From positions 372,001 through 436,000 of the forward strand of contig NZ_FCOA02000002.1 of NCBI RefSeq assembly GCF_001544875.2: DNA of 64,000 nt, in the 5' to 3' direction. Below, in pieces: positions 1-11,033 of the stretch (the first letter of the stretch is position 1; every line of letters begins with the position of its first letter). Origin of the DNA: Caballeronia hypogeia. GTDB lineage: Bacteria > Pseudomonadota > Gammaproteobacteria > Burkholderiales > Burkholderiaceae. The position numbers and the translations under genes were made by a program. The notes beneath the pieces were generated by a model that saw only the letters and a program-made list of their open reading frames with translations, was not told where the DNA came from and ran no database searches.

Positions 1-120
1 AAGACATAAGATATTTGACGGCACCGCGCATCACCGTTAAAATCGCGATCAAAGCAATGCCCGGAACAGCCTCGGCGTATCTGGAAAGCCTTCCTCTGAA
101 CGCATTTACAACGGTCCCCC

Positions 121-2706
121 ATGCTTGAAAACTTTCGTGCTCACGTTGCCGCACGCGCCGCGCTCGGCATTCCTCCGCTCCCGCTGACGGCTCAGCAGAC
201 CGCCGAACTGGTGGAGCTTCTGACCAATCCGCCCGCGGGCGAAGAGCAGACCCTGCTCGACCTGATCACCAACCGCGTGCCCGCTGGCGTCGACGAAGCC
301 GCGCGCGTGAAGGCCGGATTCCTGGCCGCCGTGGCCAAGGGCGAGACGGCCTGCGCGCTGATCTCGCGCACGCGCGCCACAGAACTGCTCGGCACGATGC
401 TGGGCGGCTACAACATTCAGCCGCTGATCGAACTGCTGTCCGACGCCGAAGTGGGCGCCGTGGCCGCCGAGGCGCTGAAGAAGACCCTGCTGATGTTCGA
501 CCAGTTCCACGACGTCAAGGAACTGGCCGACAAGGGCAACGCCCACGCGCGCGCCGTGATGCAAAGCTGGGCGGACGCCGAATGGTTCACGAGCCGTCCG
601 GAAGTGCCGCAAAGCCTGACCATCACGGTTTTCAAGGTGACGGGCGAAACCAACACCGACGACCTGTCGCCGGCTCCGGACGCCACCACGCGCCCGGACA
701 TCCCGCTGCACGCGCTCGCCATGCTGAAGAACGCCCGTCCCGGCATTACCCCGGAAGAGGACGGCAAGCGCGGCCCGGTCAAGTTCATCGAATCGCTGAA
801 GGAGAAGGGCCATCTGGTCGCGTACGTGGGCGACGTGGTCGGCACGGGTTCCTCGCGCAAGTCGGCGACCAACTCGGTGCTGTGGTTCACCGGCGAAGAC
901 ATCCCCTTCATTCCGAACAAGCGCTTCGGCGGCGTGTGTCTGGGCGGCAAGATCGCTCCGATCTTCTACAACACGATGGAAGACGCGGGCGCGCTGCCGA
1001 TCGAACTCGACGTGTCGAAGATGGAAATGGGCGACGTGGTGGAACTGCGCCCGTACGAAGGCCGTGCGCTGAAGAATGGCGAAGTCATCGCCGAGTTTCA
1101 GGTCAAGTCGGACGTGCTCTTCGACGAAGTGCGCGCCGGCGGCCGCATTCCCCTGATCATCGGCCGTGGCCTCACCGCCAAGGCGCGTGAAGCGCTGGGT
1201 CTGCCCGCATCGACCCTGTTCCGCCTGCCGCAGCAGCCGGCCGACAACGGCCGTGGCTTCTCGCTGGCCCAGAAGATGGTCGGCCGCGCCTGCGGTCTGC
1301 CGGAAGGTCAGGGCGTTCGCCCGGGCACGTATTGCGAACCGAAGATGACCTCGGTCGGCTCGCAGGACACCACGGGCCCGATGACCCGCGACGAACTGAA
1401 GGACCTCGCGTGCCTCGGCTTCTCGGCGGACCTCGTCACGCAGTCGTTCTGTCACACGGCCGCCTATCCGAAGCCGGTGGACGTGAAGACGCATCAGACG
1501 CTGCCGAACTTCATCAGCACCCGTGGCGGCATCGCGCTGCGTCCGGGCGACGGCGTGATCCACTCGTGGCTGAACCGCATGCTCCTGCCGGACACCGTCG
1601 GCACCGGCGGCGACTCGCATACGCGCTTCCCGATCGGCATCAGCTTCCCGGCGGGTTCGGGCCTGGTCGCGTTCGCGGCCGCCACCGGCACGATGCCGCT
1701 GGACATGCCGGAATCGGTGCTGGTGCGCTTCAAGGGCAAGATGCAGCCTGGCGTGACCCTGCGTGACCTCGTCAACGCAATCCCGCTGTACGCGATCAAG
1801 CAAGGCACGCTGACGGTCGCCAAGCAAGGCAAGAAGAACATCTTCTCCGGCCGCATTCTCGAGATCGAAGGACTGCCCGACCTGAAGGTCGAGCAGGCGT
1901 TCGAACTGTCGGATGCGTCCGCCGAGCGCTCCGCCGCCGGTTGCACGGTGCATCTGAACAAAGAGCCGATCATCGAATATCTCAACAGCAACGTCACGCT
2001 GCTGAAGTGGATGATCGCACAGGGCTATCAGGACCCGCGCAGCCTGCAGCGCCGCATCAAGGCAATGGAAGCATGGCTCGCCGACCCGCAACTGCTGTCG
2101 CCGGACGCGGACGCCGAGTATGCAGCCGTCATCGAGATCGATCTGGCCGATATCCACGAGCCGATCGTGGCCTGCCCGAACGATCCGGACGACGTGAAGA
2201 CGCTGTCGGACGTGGCCGGCGCCAAGATCGACGAAGTGTTCATCGGCTCGTGCATGACCAACATCGGTCACTTCCGTGCCGCGTCGAAGCTGCTTGAAGG
2301 CAAGCGGGACATTCCGGTCAAGCTGTGGGTGGCGCCGCCCACCAAGATGGATCAGAAGCAGTTGACCGAAGAGGGCCACTACGGCGTCTTCGGCACCGCC
2401 GGCGCGCGTACCGAAATGCCGGGCTGCTCGCTGTGCATGGGTAACCAGGCACAGGTGCGCGAAGGCGCGACGGTCATGTCGACCTCGACCCGCAACTTCC
2501 CCAACCGTCTGGGCAAGAACACGAACGTGTATCTCGGCTCGGCGGAACTGGCGGCGATCTGCTCGCGTCTGGGCAAGATCCCGAGCAAGGCCGAGTACAT
2601 GGCCGACATGGGCGTGCTCAACGCCAACGGCGACAAGATCTACCAATACATGAACTTCGACCAGATCGAAGACTTCAGGGAAGTCGCCGACACCGTGAAG
2701 ATGTAA
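121..2706 (+). CDS. acnB: Aconitate hydratase B (bifunctional aconitase / 2-methylisocitrate dehydratase)
   Basis: Cytoplasmic [4Fe-4S] enzyme of the TCA cycle that interconverts citrate and isocitrate via cis-aconitate; AcnB enzymes also hydrate 2-methylaconitate. The 861-residue length matches the AcnB family (about 865), which carries an N-terminal HEAT-like domain and the swivel domain ahead of the catalytic domains. The cluster ligands are visible as GSCMTN (C711) and PGCSLCMG (C769, C772). Other landmarks are the DDLSPAPDA stretch near residue 180 and [11 protein letters not shown] near residue 495. The start is the first ATG; no strong Shine-Dalgarno sequence is seen before it. A strong intrinsic terminator follows, so it is transcribed separately from the next gene. 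The long minus-strand frame opposite it is a GC-driven shadow. Confidence 0.98.
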   Translation: MLENFRAHVAARAALGIPPLPLTAQQTAELVELLTNPPAGEEQTLLDLITNRVPAGVDEAARVKAGFLAAVAKGETACALISRTRATELLGTMLGGYNIQPLIELLSDAEVGAVAAEALKKTLLMFDQFHDVKELADKGNAHARAVMQSWADAEWFTSRPEVPQSLTITVFKVTGETNTDDLSPAPDATTRPDIPLHALAMLKNARPGITPEEDGKRGPVKFIESLKEKGHLVAYVGDVVGTGSSRKSATNSVLWFTGEDIPFIPNKRFGGVCLGGKIAPIFYNTMEDAGALPIELDVSKMEMGDVVELRPYEGRALKNGEVIAEFQVKSDVLFDEVRAGGRIPLIIGRGLTAKAREALGLPASTLFRLPQQPADNGRGFSLAQKMVGRACGLPEGQGVRPGTYCEPKMTSVGSQDTTGPMTRDELKDLACLGFSADLVTQSFCHTAAYPKPVDVKTHQTLPNFISTRGGIALRPGDGVIHSWLNRMLLPDTVGTGGDSHTRFPIGISFPAGSGLVAFAAATGTMPLDMPESVLVRFKGKMQPGVTLRDLVNAIPLYAIKQGTLTVAKQGKKNIFSGRILEIEGLPDLKVEQAFELSDASAERSAAGCTVHLNKEPIIEYLNSNVTLLKWMIAQGYQDPRSLQRRIKAMEAWLADPQLLSPDADAEYAAVIEIDLADIHEPIVACPNDPDDVKTLSDVAGAKIDEVFIGSCMTNIGHFRAASKLLEGKRDIPVKLWVAPPTKMDQKQLTEEGHYGVFGTAGARTEMPGCSLCMGNQAQVREGATVMSTSTRNFPNRLGKNTNVYLGSAELAAICSRLGKIPSKAEYMADMGVLNANGDKIYQYMNFDQIEDFREVADTVKM

Positions 2707-2751
2707 GCTTGTTCGGCTACGGCACGTTGCTTTAGCCGTCGCACCATGCAA

Positions 2752-2789
2752 GGGCGCCGCAGGTTCAATACCTGCGGCGCCCTTTTTTT
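2752..2789 (+). terminator. Rho-independent terminator of acnB
   Basis: A 13-bp perfect stem (2752-2764 paired with 2770-2782) closes a 5-nt loop and is followed directly by seven T residues (2783-2789). It lies 45 nt after the acnB stop codon. Confidence 0.95.
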
Positions 2790-2989
2790 GCGCGGCGCCG
2801 GCCTGATCGAGTTTCGTGAGTTCACCGTCGGCGGTCCGTAAATCTCCACGGGCAATCTTCATACCGATACACAAGCGCGACAGCCAATTCAGACAAATGC
2901 TAGCCGCCAGCCGACGAAATCATGATCGTTCAGCCGGTGCAGACAATAATCGGAGGCACGAAACCGGACCCCTGAACGGAGCTTCGAAA

Positions 2990-4696
2990 ATGAAAGGGCA
3001 CTTGTCGGTTGGCGTGATCGCGGTCGCAGTCGCAGCAATAATCGGCGGTTGTAGCGGAGGCAGTTCGGATTCGGATTCGAGCGTGGCGAGCAAAGGCACC
3101 ACACCCGGCTCGGGAGCGTCGTCCTCGGGCGGCGCGAGCGCGGCATCCGCTGCAAGCATGTCCGCGGTGGACGCGCGCCTGCGGCCGCGTCGCATGGACG
3201 TCACCACGTATCACAACGACGTGGGGCGCACCGGGCAGCAACTCGCGGAAACCGCGCTCAGTCCGGCCAACGTCAATCCGGACACCTTCGGCAAGCTGGG
3301 CTTCTATGGTGTGGACGGCGTCGTGGACGCCCAGCCGCTCTTTCTGGGCAACTTGCAGGTCGCTGGCGCAAGGCACAACGTGCTCTACGTCGCGACCGAG
3401 AATGCAAGCGTCTATGCCTTCGATGCCGACACCGGCGACGTGCTCTGGCAGGTGTCCACGGTGCTCCCGGGCGAGACGCCGAGCGACGACCATGGCTGCA
3501 ACCAGACGACGCCGACCATCGGCATCACGTCGACGCCCGTGATCGATCGCTCGCGTGGCGCGATCTATCTCGTCGCGATGTCGAAGGACAGCGGCGGCGC
3601 CTATCACCAGCGCATTCACGCGCTCGATATCACCAGCGGGGCGGAGCTCTTCGGCGGTCCGACCGAAATCACCGCGTCGTATCCCGGCACCGGCTCAGGC
3701 AGCGTCAATGGCGTCGTGCCGTTCACGCCGGGCCAGTACATCGAGCGTGCGTCGTTGTTGCTGCTGAACGGCGTCGTGTACACGGCGTGGAGCTCGCACT
3801 GCGATACGCTGCCGTACACCGGCTGGGTGATCGGCTACAACGCGGATACGCTGCAGCAGACCGGCGTGCTCAATGTCACGCCGAACGGTGAAATGGGCGG
3901 CATCTGGATGAGCGGCGGGGGCCTTGCATCGGACGGGACGTCGATCTATTTCCTCGACGGCAACGGCACCTTCGATCCGACCACCAACGCGCAGAACATG
4001 CCCATCCACAACGACTTCGGCAACGGTTTCCTCAAGGTCACGCCGACGCCAACGCTCCAGGTCACCGACTACTTCCAGCCTTCGGACACGGTCGTGCAGT
4101 CGAGCCAGGATCTCGACCTGGGCTCCGGTGGCGTGGTGGTCCTGCCCGATGTCACCGACGTCAACGGCAACGTGAGGCATCTCGCGGTAGGCGGCGGCAA
4201 GACGCGCGCGCTCTACATCGTCGATCGCGACAACATGGGCACCTTCGATTCGGCCAGCGACCACATCTATCAGGAGCTCTTCTCGACAATCAGCGGCCCG
4301 ATGTTCACCACGCCGGCGTTCTACAACAACACGGTGTATGTCGGCCCGGCGGGCGATCACCTGAAGGCGCTGCCGGTCGTGAACGGCCTGCTGGCGACGG
4401 CCGCGTCGTACACGAGCACCAGTCCGCCGTGGAACTGGAGTTTCCCGGGCTTCGCGCCCGTGATCTCGGCGAACGGCGACACGAACGGCATCGTGTGGGG
4501 CGTGGAGAACGTCACGCCCGCCGTGCTGCATGCCTACGACGCCAGCGATCTCTTCGAGCTCTACAGCAGCAATACGATGGGCTCGCGCGATCAGTTCGGC
4601 CCGGGCGCCAAGTTCATCTCGCCGACGATCGCGAACGGCAAGGTGTATGTGGGCACGAAGACCGGCGTCGCCGTGTTCGGTTTGCTCGGCAGTTGA
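2990..4696 (+). CDS. Predicted lipoprotein with PQQ-type beta-propeller repeats
   Basis: About 568 residues. The start at 2990 is preferred over upstream in-frame starts because it yields a lipoprotein signal peptide: a basic MKGH start, a hydrophobic stretch and a lipobox ending GGC, with the lipidated Cys at residue 21. A Ser/Gly/Ala-rich linker (about residues 22-60) follows. The rest shows repeated blade-like motifs such as VLYVATENASVYAFDADTG and KVYVGTKTGVAVFG, typical of PQQ/WD-like eight-bladed propellers. No catalytic residues of a quinoprotein dehydrogenase can be asserted, so a structural or binding role in the envelope is as likely as an enzyme. It stands alone between two terminator-like hairpins. 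Confidence 0.82.
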   Translation: MKGHLSVGVIAVAVAAIIGGCSGGSSDSDSSVASKGTTPGSGASSSGGASAASAASMSAVDARLRPRRMDVTTYHNDVGRTGQQLAETALSPANVNPDTFGKLGFYGVDGVVDAQPLFLGNLQVAGARHNVLYVATENASVYAFDADTGDVLWQVSTVLPGETPSDDHGCNQTTPTIGITSTPVIDRSRGAIYLVAMSKDSGGAYHQRIHALDITSGAELFGGPTEITASYPGTGSGSVNGVVPFTPGQYIERASLLLLNGVVYTAWSSHCDTLPYTGWVIGYNADTLQQTGVLNVTPNGEMGGIWMSGGGLASDGTSIYFLDGNGTFDPTTNAQNMPIHNDFGNGFLKVTPTPTLQVTDYFQPSDTVVQSSQDLDLGSGGVVVLPDVTDVNGNVRHLAVGGGKTRALYIVDRDNMGTFDSASDHIYQELFSTISGPMFTTPAFYNNTVYVGPAGDHLKALPVVNGLLATAASYTSTSPPWNWSFPGFAPVISANGDTNGIVWGVENVTPAVLHAYDASDLFELYSSNTMGSRDQFGPGAKFISPTIANGKVYVGTKTGVAVFGLLGS

Positions 4697-4719
4697 TGAA
4701 AGCTCGCAGCATGACGGTG

Positions 4720-4746
4720 AACGCCGCGCAAAACGCGCGGCGTTTT
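4720..4746 (+). terminator. Hairpin terminator after the beta-propeller lipoprotein
   Basis: A 10-bp perfect stem (4720-4729 with 4735-4744) has a 5-nt loop and is followed by only a short T tract (TTGCGTT). It starts 23 nt after the stop codon. The U-tract is poor, so efficiency is uncertain. Confidence 0.65.
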
Positions 4747-4759
4747 GCGTTCCTAGCAT

Positions 4760-5115
4760 AAGAAAAGGGCATCCAGAACGCCTTGCCTAGGTGCAATCCC
4801 TAGCGTCCCTCGCGCATTTCAGCCAGTCGTCACGCTCCGTGCGGCCTCCACCGCGCGCGGCCATCGCCCGCTCAGGCCCGCCAGTGCTGGTTCGCAGCGT
4901 TTCGTGTTGCGTTCGCCCGTTTTTAAGCGTCGGCTGCGCCGCTTGCTTGCATTACCAGAAGTATCGAAAAGGGCTCAGAAAATGTCGGTGGGTGATCGGA
5001 ATTGGACAGGTACGCTTCATTCCATCGCAGTGAACGCCGGAATGCCCCGGCAGCGCCGATGCAGAGCGTCACTGCCAACCACTCCCTTTCTGAACCTGCT
5101 AGGTGGAATGACCCG
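4760..5115. other. Intergenic region upstream of the ABC transporter operon, no gene seen
   Basis: About 355 bp without a convincing coding region. The frames here are short and lack homology-like character. The proV reading frame stays open back to 5002, but the protein upstream of 5116 looks untranslated. This stretch is expected to carry the promoter of the proVWX-glyA cluster; I cannot point to a convincing -35/-10 pair. Confidence 0.5.
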
Positions 5116-6402
5116 ATGATTCCCAACCTAACTCTCGCACCGAACGACGTCACGAATCCGCTGTCCTCGCAGTCCGGAACAGATTCGCTGGCAAAATCGG
5201 TTGCGGCATCCAGGACCGAGATTCTTACGGTCAAGAACCTTTCGAAAATTTTCGGCGCGAAGCCCGAGCGTGCTCAGGAACTCCTGAGGCAAGGTCTCGG
5301 CCGCAACGAAATCTTCGCGCAGACCGGCAACATGGTCGCGGTCGACGACGTGAGCCTCTCGGTCAACGCGGGCGAAATCTTCGTGATCATGGGCCTGTCG
5401 GGCTCGGGCAAATCGACGCTCGTGCGCCTGCTCAATCGCCTGATCGAGCCGACCTCGGGCCAGGTGATTCTCGAAGGCCGCGACATCGCGCCGATGAGCA
5501 CGCCCGAACTGCGCGCGGTGCGCCGCGAGAAGATGGCGATGGTGTTTCAGTCCTTCGCGCTTCTGCCGAACCGCAGCGTGATCGACAACATCGCGTATGG
5601 CCTCGAAGTCGCGGGGAAGAAGAAGTCGGATCGCTATGAAACTGCGCGCGCCGCACTGACGCGCGTCGGTCTGGCTTCATACGAGAAGCTCTTGCCGAGC
5701 GAGCTGTCCGGCGGCATGCAGCAGCGCGTGGGTCTTGCGCGCGCGCTGGCCGTGAATCCGTCCGTGCTGCTGATGGACGAGGCGTTCTCCGCGCTCGATC
5801 CGCTGATCCGCTTCGAGATGCAGAACGAACTGCTGCGCCTGCAGAAGGAAGAGCAGCGCACCATCGTGTTCATCTCGCACGATATCGAAGAGGCGGTGAA
5901 GATCGGCGGGCGCATCGGCATCATGAAAGATGGCCGTCTGATTCAGGTGGGCACACCCGCGGAACTGATTCAGTCTCCCGCCGACGACTATGTGCGCGAC
6001 TTCTTCCGCAACGTCGACGTGTCGCGCTTCCTCGAAGCATCGAGCCTGATGACGAAGGTCGAGCGCGGTCTGATCGCGTGCAACACGAGCGCGCCGTCCG
6101 AGCGCTATCTCAACACGCTGATCGACAGCGGCGCCGAGTGCGGCTATGTCTGCGATGAAGCGGGCCGCTATCAGGGCTGCGTGACGCCAGCGTCGCTGCA
6201 CAAGAGCGGCAGCCGTCCGATCAGCGACGCATTGCTCAGCGATGTCGCGGCGGTGCCGCTCAACGCGGACCTGCATCAACTCGCGAATATCGCGCTCAGC
6301 CAGGAGCACGACGTTCCGGTCATCGACGAACAAGGCAGACTCGCGGGCGCGGTGTCCTGCCGTACGATTCTCAAGCAGGTTATGGAGCGGAGGGCCGCAT
6401 GA
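5116..6402 (+). CDS. proV: Quaternary-amine (glycine betaine/proline-type) ABC transporter, ATP-binding protein
   Basis: Cytoplasmic ATPase of an osmoprotectant/quaternary-amine importer. The start at 5116 is chosen because AGGTGG lies 9 nt upstream; the frame is open further upstream. The 428-residue product shows Walker [10 protein letters not shown] (about 93-101), signature [15 protein letters not shown], Walker [13 protein letters not shown], then a C-terminal pair of CBS-like modules (from about residue 310), the usual ProV/OpuAA arrangement. It overlaps the permease gene by 4 nt (ATGA). The genes that follow are catabolic, so the substrate is probably imported as food rather than only as an osmolyte. 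The symbol denotes the family; the substrate is not shown by sequence. Confidence 0.9.
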   Translation: MIPNLTLAPNDVTNPLSSQSGTDSLAKSVAASRTEILTVKNLSKIFGAKPERAQELLRQGLGRNEIFAQTGNMVAVDDVSLSVNAGEIFVIMGLSGSGKSTLVRLLNRLIEPTSGQVILEGRDIAPMSTPELRAVRREKMAMVFQSFALLPNRSVIDNIAYGLEVAGKKKSDRYETARAALTRVGLASYEKLLPSELSGGMQQRVGLARALAVNPSVLLMDEAFSALDPLIRFEMQNELLRLQKEEQRTIVFISHDIEEAVKIGGRIGIMKDGRLIQVGTPAELIQSPADDYVRDFFRNVDVSRFLEASSLMTKVERGLIACNTSAPSERYLNTLIDSGAECGYVCDEAGRYQGCVTPASLHKSGSRPISDALLSDVAAVPLNADLHQLANIALSQEHDVPVIDEQGRLAGAVSCRTILKQVMERRAA

Positions 6403-7289
6403 ATTCCGGAATCTTTGGACAGTTCGCCGAGAACGCAGTCAACTTTCTTTTCTCTCATTTTCGCGGCGGTTTCGACGCATTTTCGGCGGCGCTCGGCGCG
6501 GTCATCAAGGTGCTCGAGGATGGCCTCGGTGCGGTGCCGTTCATCGCGATGCTCGTGATTCTGATGGCGCTCGCGCTGTGGCGCCGTGGCGTGGTGTTCT
6601 CCGCGTTCGTCGGCGTGGCGCTGTATGCGATTCACTACATGGGCTTGTGGGAACAGACCGTTTCGACGCTCGCGCTGGTCATCGCGGCGACCTTCTTCAG
6701 TCTCGTGATCGGCGTGCCGCTCGGCATCTGGGGCGCGCGCAAGAAGCGTGTGGAAGTCGTGCTGCGCTCGCTGCTCGACTTCATGCAGACCATGCCCGCG
6801 TTCGTGTACCTGATTCCAGCCGTGATCCTGTTCGGTCTGGGACGCGTACCGGCCGTCATCGCGACGATCGTGTTCGCCATGCCGCCCGTCGTGCGCCTGA
6901 CGACGCTCGGCATCAAGCAAGTGCGCGAAGAACTGCTCGAAGCCGGCCGTTCGTTCGGCAGCACCGATGCGCAACTGCTCTGGAAGATCCAGTTGCCCAA
7001 CGCGCTGCCTTCGATCATGGCGGGCGTGAACCAGACGATCATGATGGCGCTCTCGATGGTGGTCGTCGCGTCGATGATCGGCGCGGGCGGGCTGGGCGAG
7101 TACGTGCTGAGCGGCATCCAGCGTCTGGATATCGGCATCGGCTTCGAAGGCGGTCTGGGCGTCGTGCTGCTCGCGATCATTCTCGACCGGCTGACGGAAA
7201 GCTTCGGCGTGAAGGCCAAGAAGGCGAAGAAGAAGGTTATCTCGACGCCGACAAAACCCGCGACGCCCGGCAAGACCGCGCAAACCTGA
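6399..7289 (+). CDS. proW: Quaternary-amine ABC transporter, permease (ProW type)
   Basis: Inner-membrane permease of 296 residues with several hydrophobic segments (about 45-75, 85-110, 125-160, 205-230, 240-265) and the cytoplasmic EAA-type loop ([24 protein letters not shown]) that contacts the ATPase. It is translationally coupled to the ATPase gene by the ATGA overlap. The C-terminus is lysine-rich ([11 protein letters not shown]). It works with the ATPase before it and the binding protein after it. Confidence 0.9.
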   Translation: MNSGIFGQFAENAVNFLFSHFRGGFDAFSAALGAVIKVLEDGLGAVPFIAMLVILMALALWRRGVVFSAFVGVALYAIHYMGLWEQTVSTLALVIAATFFSLVIGVPLGIWGARKKRVEVVLRSLLDFMQTMPAFVYLIPAVILFGLGRVPAVIATIVFAMPPVVRLTTLGIKQVREELLEAGRSFGSTDAQLLWKIQLPNALPSIMAGVNQTIMMALSMVVVASMIGAGGLGEYVLSGIQRLDIGIGFEGGLGVVLLAIILDRLTESFGVKAKKAKKKVISTPTKPATPGKTAQT

Positions 7290-7343
7290 AATACAGAACG
7301 TCATATTCGTCCATACGCTCAAGTAGCCAATCCGGAGTCCAAA

Positions 7344-8225
7344 ATGAATAGCAGCTTCATTCGCTCGTTGATCGTCAAGATAGCAGCGCCCGCAGTCGTG
7401 GCGTTCGGGGTCGCAACCGGCACGGTCGCAGCCGCCGAGCCGCTGAAGATCGCGGTCACCAACTGGGCCGACGTGCTCGCGGTCGCGAACGTCGCCAAGT
7501 ACGTGCTCGAAACCAAGCTCCAGCAGCCGGTGCAGTTCGTTCAGGCGGATATCGGCATTCAGTATCAGGGCGTGGCGCGCGGCGATCTGGACATCATGGT
7601 CGGCGGCTGGCTGCCGGTGACGCACGGTCAGTACGTCGCACGGTACAAGGACAGTCTGGACGACGTCGGCATCATCTACACGGGCGGCAAGAATGGCTGG
7701 GCAGTGCCGGCTTATGTGCCCGAGTCGCAACTCTCGTCGATCGAAGACCTGAAGAAGCCCGAAGTGCAGAAGCAACTGAACGGCGTGATCCAGGGCATCG
7801 AGCCGGGCGGCGGTCTGATGCAGGCATCGGAGAAGACCATCAAGGCGTATGACTTGTCGGGTTACAAGCTGCAGTCCGCGAGCGAGGCCGGCATGCTCGC
7901 GTCGATCCAGCGTGCCTACGGATCGAAGCAATGGATCGTCGCGACCGTATGGAGCCCGCACTGGCTGTTCCAGAAGTGGCAGATGCGCTATCTGAAGGAC
8001 CCGAAGGGCACGCTCGGCGGCGAAGAGCAGGTTCATGCTTTCGCATCGAAGCAGTTCGCGAAGAAGTTCCCGCGCGCCGACGTCTTCTTCAAGCATTACA
8101 AGCTGACGCTGGCGGATGTCGAATCGATCGAGTTCGAAGGCAACTCGACCAACGACTACGCGACGGCCGCGAAGAAATTCGTCGACGCGCATCCGGACAA
8201 AGTGAAGGCGTGGCTGGAGCAGTAA
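7344..8225 (+). CDS. proX: Quaternary-amine ABC transporter, periplasmic substrate-binding protein (OpuAC/ProX type)
   Basis: A 293-residue secreted protein. The N-terminal signal peptide ends near AAAEPL (about residue 30), followed by an OpuAC domain beginning KIAVTNWAD. Trp/Tyr residues of the kind that form aromatic boxes around trimethylammonium groups are present (for example GGWLPVTHGQY and TVWSPHWLFQKW), but which of them line the pocket cannot be told by eye. It lies 54 nt after the permease gene. The substrate could be glycine betaine, choline, carnitine, proline betaine or a related compound; the downstream enzymes argue for a less common amine. Confidence 0.87.
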   Translation: MNSSFIRSLIVKIAAPAVVAFGVATGTVAAAEPLKIAVTNWADVLAVANVAKYVLETKLQQPVQFVQADIGIQYQGVARGDLDIMVGGWLPVTHGQYVARYKDSLDDVGIIYTGGKNGWAVPAYVPESQLSSIEDLKKPEVQKQLNGVIQGIEPGGGLMQASEKTIKAYDLSGYKLQSASEAGMLASIQRAYGSKQWIVATVWSPHWLFQKWQMRYLKDPKGTLGGEEQVHAFASKQFAKKFPRADVFFKHYKLTLADVESIEFEGNSTNDYATAAKKFVDAHPDKVKAWLEQ

Positions 8226-8269
8226 TGCCCGGATAGAGCCGCATCGCCCGACACCTTCGGAGTATTTCC

Positions 8270-9565
8270 GTGAACGAGTATTCGCGCTTTTTCGGCGAAA
8301 GCCTGCAGAGTCACGATCCCGTCATCGCTTCGGAGATCGCGCTGGAGTTGCGCCGCCAGCAGACGCAGATCGAACTGATTGCCTCCGAAAACATCGTGTC
8401 ATCGGCGGTGATGGAGGCGCAGGGCACCGTTCTGACGAACAAGTACGCGGAAGGTTATCCGTCGAAACGGTACTACGGCGGCTGCGAGCACGTGGATCGC
8501 ATCGAGGCGCTCGCGATGGATCGGGTGAAGGCGCTGTTCGACGCCGAGTTCGCCAACGTGCAGCCGCATTCGGGCGCGCAGGCCAACGGCGCGGTGATGC
8601 TCGCGCTTCTGAAGCCGGGCGACACCGTGATGGGCATGTCGCTGGACGCGGGCGGTCATCTCACGCATGGCGCGCGTCCCGCGCTGTCGGGCAAATGGTT
8701 CAACGCGGTGCAGTACGGCGTGAACCCGGACACGCTGTGTATCGACTACGACGAGGTACGGCGCCTCGCGCAGACGCATCGGCCGCGGCTCATCATCGCG
8801 GGATATTCGGCTTATCCGCGTGCGCTCGATTTCGCGGCGTTCCGCGACATCGCGGACAGCGTCGGCGCGATGCTGATGGTGGACATGGCGCATATCGCGG
8901 GCATCGTCGCGGCGGGACGGCATCAGAATCCGGTGCCGTTCGCGGACGTGGTGACGTCGACCACGCACAAGACGCTGCGCGGCCCGCGCGGCGGCTTCAT
9001 TCTGACGAATGACGCCGCCATTGCGAAGAAGATCGATTCGGCCGTCTTTCCGGGCTTGCAGGGCGGCGCGCTCATGCACGTGATCGCCGGCAAGGCGGTC
9101 GCCTTCGGCGAAGCGCTGCGGCCGGACTTCACCGCGTATATCGACCGCGTATTGCGCAACGCTCAGGTGCTCGGCCGCGTACTGCAGGCGGGCGGCCTGA
9201 GTCTCGTGACGGGCGGCACGGACAATCATCTGCTGCTCGTCGATCTGCGCGGCAAGCGCCTGACCGGAACGCAGGCGGAGAAGGCGCTTGAACGCGCGGG
9301 CATCACCTGCAACAAGAACGGCATCCCTTTCGACACCGAGAATCCGACGGTCACCTCGGGCATCCGCCTGGGCACGCCCGCCGCGACGACGCGCGGCTTC
9401 GGCGCGGTGCAGTTCGAGCAGATCGGCCAGATGATTCTGGACGTGCTCTCGGCGCTGGAACGCGATCCCGCTGGCGACGCGCAGGTCGAACGTTCGGTGC
9501 GCGCGCGGGTGCGCGATCTGTGCGGACATTTCCCCATTTATTTGCATGCGGAAGCGCTCGTCTGA
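8270..9565 (+). CDS. glyA: Serine hydroxymethyltransferase (PLP enzyme)
   Basis: A 431-residue PLP enzyme of the GlyA family, which interconverts serine and glycine with tetrahydrofolate and can also cleave beta-hydroxy-amino acids. The GTG start at 8270 has TTCGGAG 8 nt upstream. Visible motifs are [26 protein letters not shown], and the PLP-lysine motif [14 protein letters not shown] (K234). It sits between a quaternary-amine importer and an FAD oxidoreductase, so it is probably a pathway-dedicated second copy rather than the housekeeping enzyme. Possible roles are disposal of glycine or one-carbon units from N-demethylation, or a retro-aldol cleavage. The role is inference; the family assignment is firm. 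Confidence 0.93.
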   Translation: MNEYSRFFGESLQSHDPVIASEIALELRRQQTQIELIASENIVSSAVMEAQGTVLTNKYAEGYPSKRYYGGCEHVDRIEALAMDRVKALFDAEFANVQPHSGAQANGAVMLALLKPGDTVMGMSLDAGGHLTHGARPALSGKWFNAVQYGVNPDTLCIDYDEVRRLAQTHRPRLIIAGYSAYPRALDFAAFRDIADSVGAMLMVDMAHIAGIVAAGRHQNPVPFADVVTSTTHKTLRGPRGGFILTNDAAIAKKIDSAVFPGLQGGALMHVIAGKAVAFGEALRPDFTAYIDRVLRNAQVLGRVLQAGGLSLVTGGTDNHLLLVDLRGKRLTGTQAEKALERAGITCNKNGIPFDTENPTVTSGIRLGTPAATTRGFGAVQFEQIGQMILDVLSALERDPAGDAQVERSVRARVRDLCGHFPIYLHAEALV

Positions 9566-9684
9566 CGCGCCGTGTGTTTTTCAAACATATACTCAGTGAG
9601 TCGGTCATGAGCTTCGAAGGCGTACATACCTCCCTTGCGAAGACCGTCCCACCCTTGTTGCGCAACGCTCGGTAACTCACGCGC

Positions 9685-11016
9685 ATGGCCTCGAAACAGG
9701 ATTTCGTGCGGCTACCCGCACCGGATGGCGTCAACGGCTGGTGGGAAAGCCTGCCGTCGCCCGCGCCCGCGAACACCGCGACGGGCGATCATCGCTTCGA
9801 CTTCGTGGTGGTCGGCGGCGGCATCACCGGCCTGTGCGCGGCGCGGCGGCTGGCGGAACTCGCGCCGGAGATGTCGGTGGCGCTGGTCGACGCCGATCGC
9901 ATCGGGCGCTCGACGGCGGGACGCAACTCGGGCTTCTTCGTCGATCTGCCGCACGACATCAGCAGCGAAAGCTATTCGCGCAGCGTCGAAGCCGACAAGG
10001 CCGACGTGCGCTTGCAACGGCACGGCATCGACTATGTGCGCGAAACGGTGAAGCGGCACGGCATCGAATGTGACTGGCGCGACGACGGCAAGTACCACGC
10101 GTCGGTCAACAAGAAAGGCCACACGGCATTGACGCATTTCGCCGATGGCCTCGCCCGCATCGACGAGCCGTGCGAGTGGCTCGACGAAGCCGCTATCGGC
10201 CGCGTTACGGGCACGAGCTTTTACAAGAGCGCGCTGTTCACGCCGGGATGCAGCACGGTTCAACCCGCGGCGCTGATGCGCGGCCTCGCGGCGACGCAGC
10301 CGTCGAATGTGACGATCTTCGAGCTGAGCGCGGTGAAAGCAATGGACGGTCGCGGCCAGACGAAGGTGCTGAGCTTCGCGGCCGGCAGGATCGAGGCGAA
10401 GCAGGTGGTGCTCTGCACCAACGCGTATGCAGCCACCTTCGGCGGTCACCCGAACGGACTGTTGCCGGTCTATACGTTCGCGTCGATGTCGCGCGTGATG
10501 AACGACGACGAGATCACGCGGCTCGGCGGCGCGCATTCATGGGCGCTGATTCCCGCCGACCCGATGGGCACCACCGTGCGGCGCCTTGCGACCAATCGTA
10601 TTTGCGTGCGCAACCACTTCGCATTCCGGCCGAACGTTTCGGTGTCGGCCGCCGATCTCGCGAAGGCGAGGCATCTGCATCAACGTTCGTTCGACCGGCG
10701 TTTTCCGATGCTCAAGGACGTCGAGCTGCAATACACGTGGGGCGGCGCGCTGTGTCTGACGGCGAACAACGGTGCGCTGTTCGGCAAGCGCGCGGACGGT
10801 GCGTTCGAAGCCATTGGCTGCAACGGGCTGGGACTGAGCCGCGGCTCGGCGGCGGGCAAACTGATCGCCGAACATGCGCTCGGGCAATCGAACGCGCTGA
10901 TCGATCAACTGCTGCATCAGCCGCATCCGCGTTCGTTGCCGATTCGGCCGATCGCGGACGTCGCGGTTTCCGCGGCGATCTGGGTCAAGGAATTCTCGGC
11001 GGGCGCCGAGCTTTGA
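9685..11016 (+). CDS. FAD-dependent amine oxidoreductase (DadA/PuuB-like)
   Basis: A 443-residue flavoprotein of the DAO family, which oxidises secondary amines or D-amino acids to imines or aldehydes. The dinucleotide-binding motif VVVGGGITGLCAARRL starts at about residue 34 and is followed by GRSTAGRNSGFF, as in gamma-glutamylputrescine oxidase-like proteins. A C-terminal flavin-contact stretch reads FEAIGCNGLGLSRGSAAG. The ATG at 9685 gives the standard N-terminus, with no strong Shine-Dalgarno sequence. The aldehyde dehydrogenase follows 17 nt later, so the likely product is an amino-aldehyde or cyclic imine passed to the next two enzymes. The substrate cannot be read from sequence. Confidence 0.87.
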   Translation: MASKQDFVRLPAPDGVNGWWESLPSPAPANTATGDHRFDFVVVGGGITGLCAARRLAELAPEMSVALVDADRIGRSTAGRNSGFFVDLPHDISSESYSRSVEADKADVRLQRHGIDYVRETVKRHGIECDWRDDGKYHASVNKKGHTALTHFADGLARIDEPCEWLDEAAIGRVTGTSFYKSALFTPGCSTVQPAALMRGLAATQPSNVTIFELSAVKAMDGRGQTKVLSFAAGRIEAKQVVLCTNAYAATFGGHPNGLLPVYTFASMSRVMNDDEITRLGGAHSWALIPADPMGTTVRRLATNRICVRNHFAFRPNVSVSAADLAKARHLHQRSFDRRFPMLKDVELQYTWGGALCLTANNGALFGKRADGAFEAIGCNGLGLSRGSAAGKLIAEHALGQSNALIDQLLHQPHPRSLPIRPIADVAVSAAIWVKEFSAGAEL

Positions 11017-11033
11017 ATCTGTGAGGACATGAC

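Noticed and set aside
106..2874. 922-codon open frame on the minus strand opposite acnB
   Set aside because: It is a full-length antisense shadow of a firmly identified gene; high GC third positions keep the opposite frame open. Its His/Arg-rich product has no domain character.
3695..4759. 354-codon minus-strand frame
   Set aside because: Antisense to the beta-propeller lipoprotein; Arg/Val-rich shadow composition and it runs across the terminator hairpin.
6276..8192. 638-codon minus-strand frame
   Set aside because: Antisense to ProW and ProX, whose motifs and coupling are clear; composition is Arg/His/Asp-rich.
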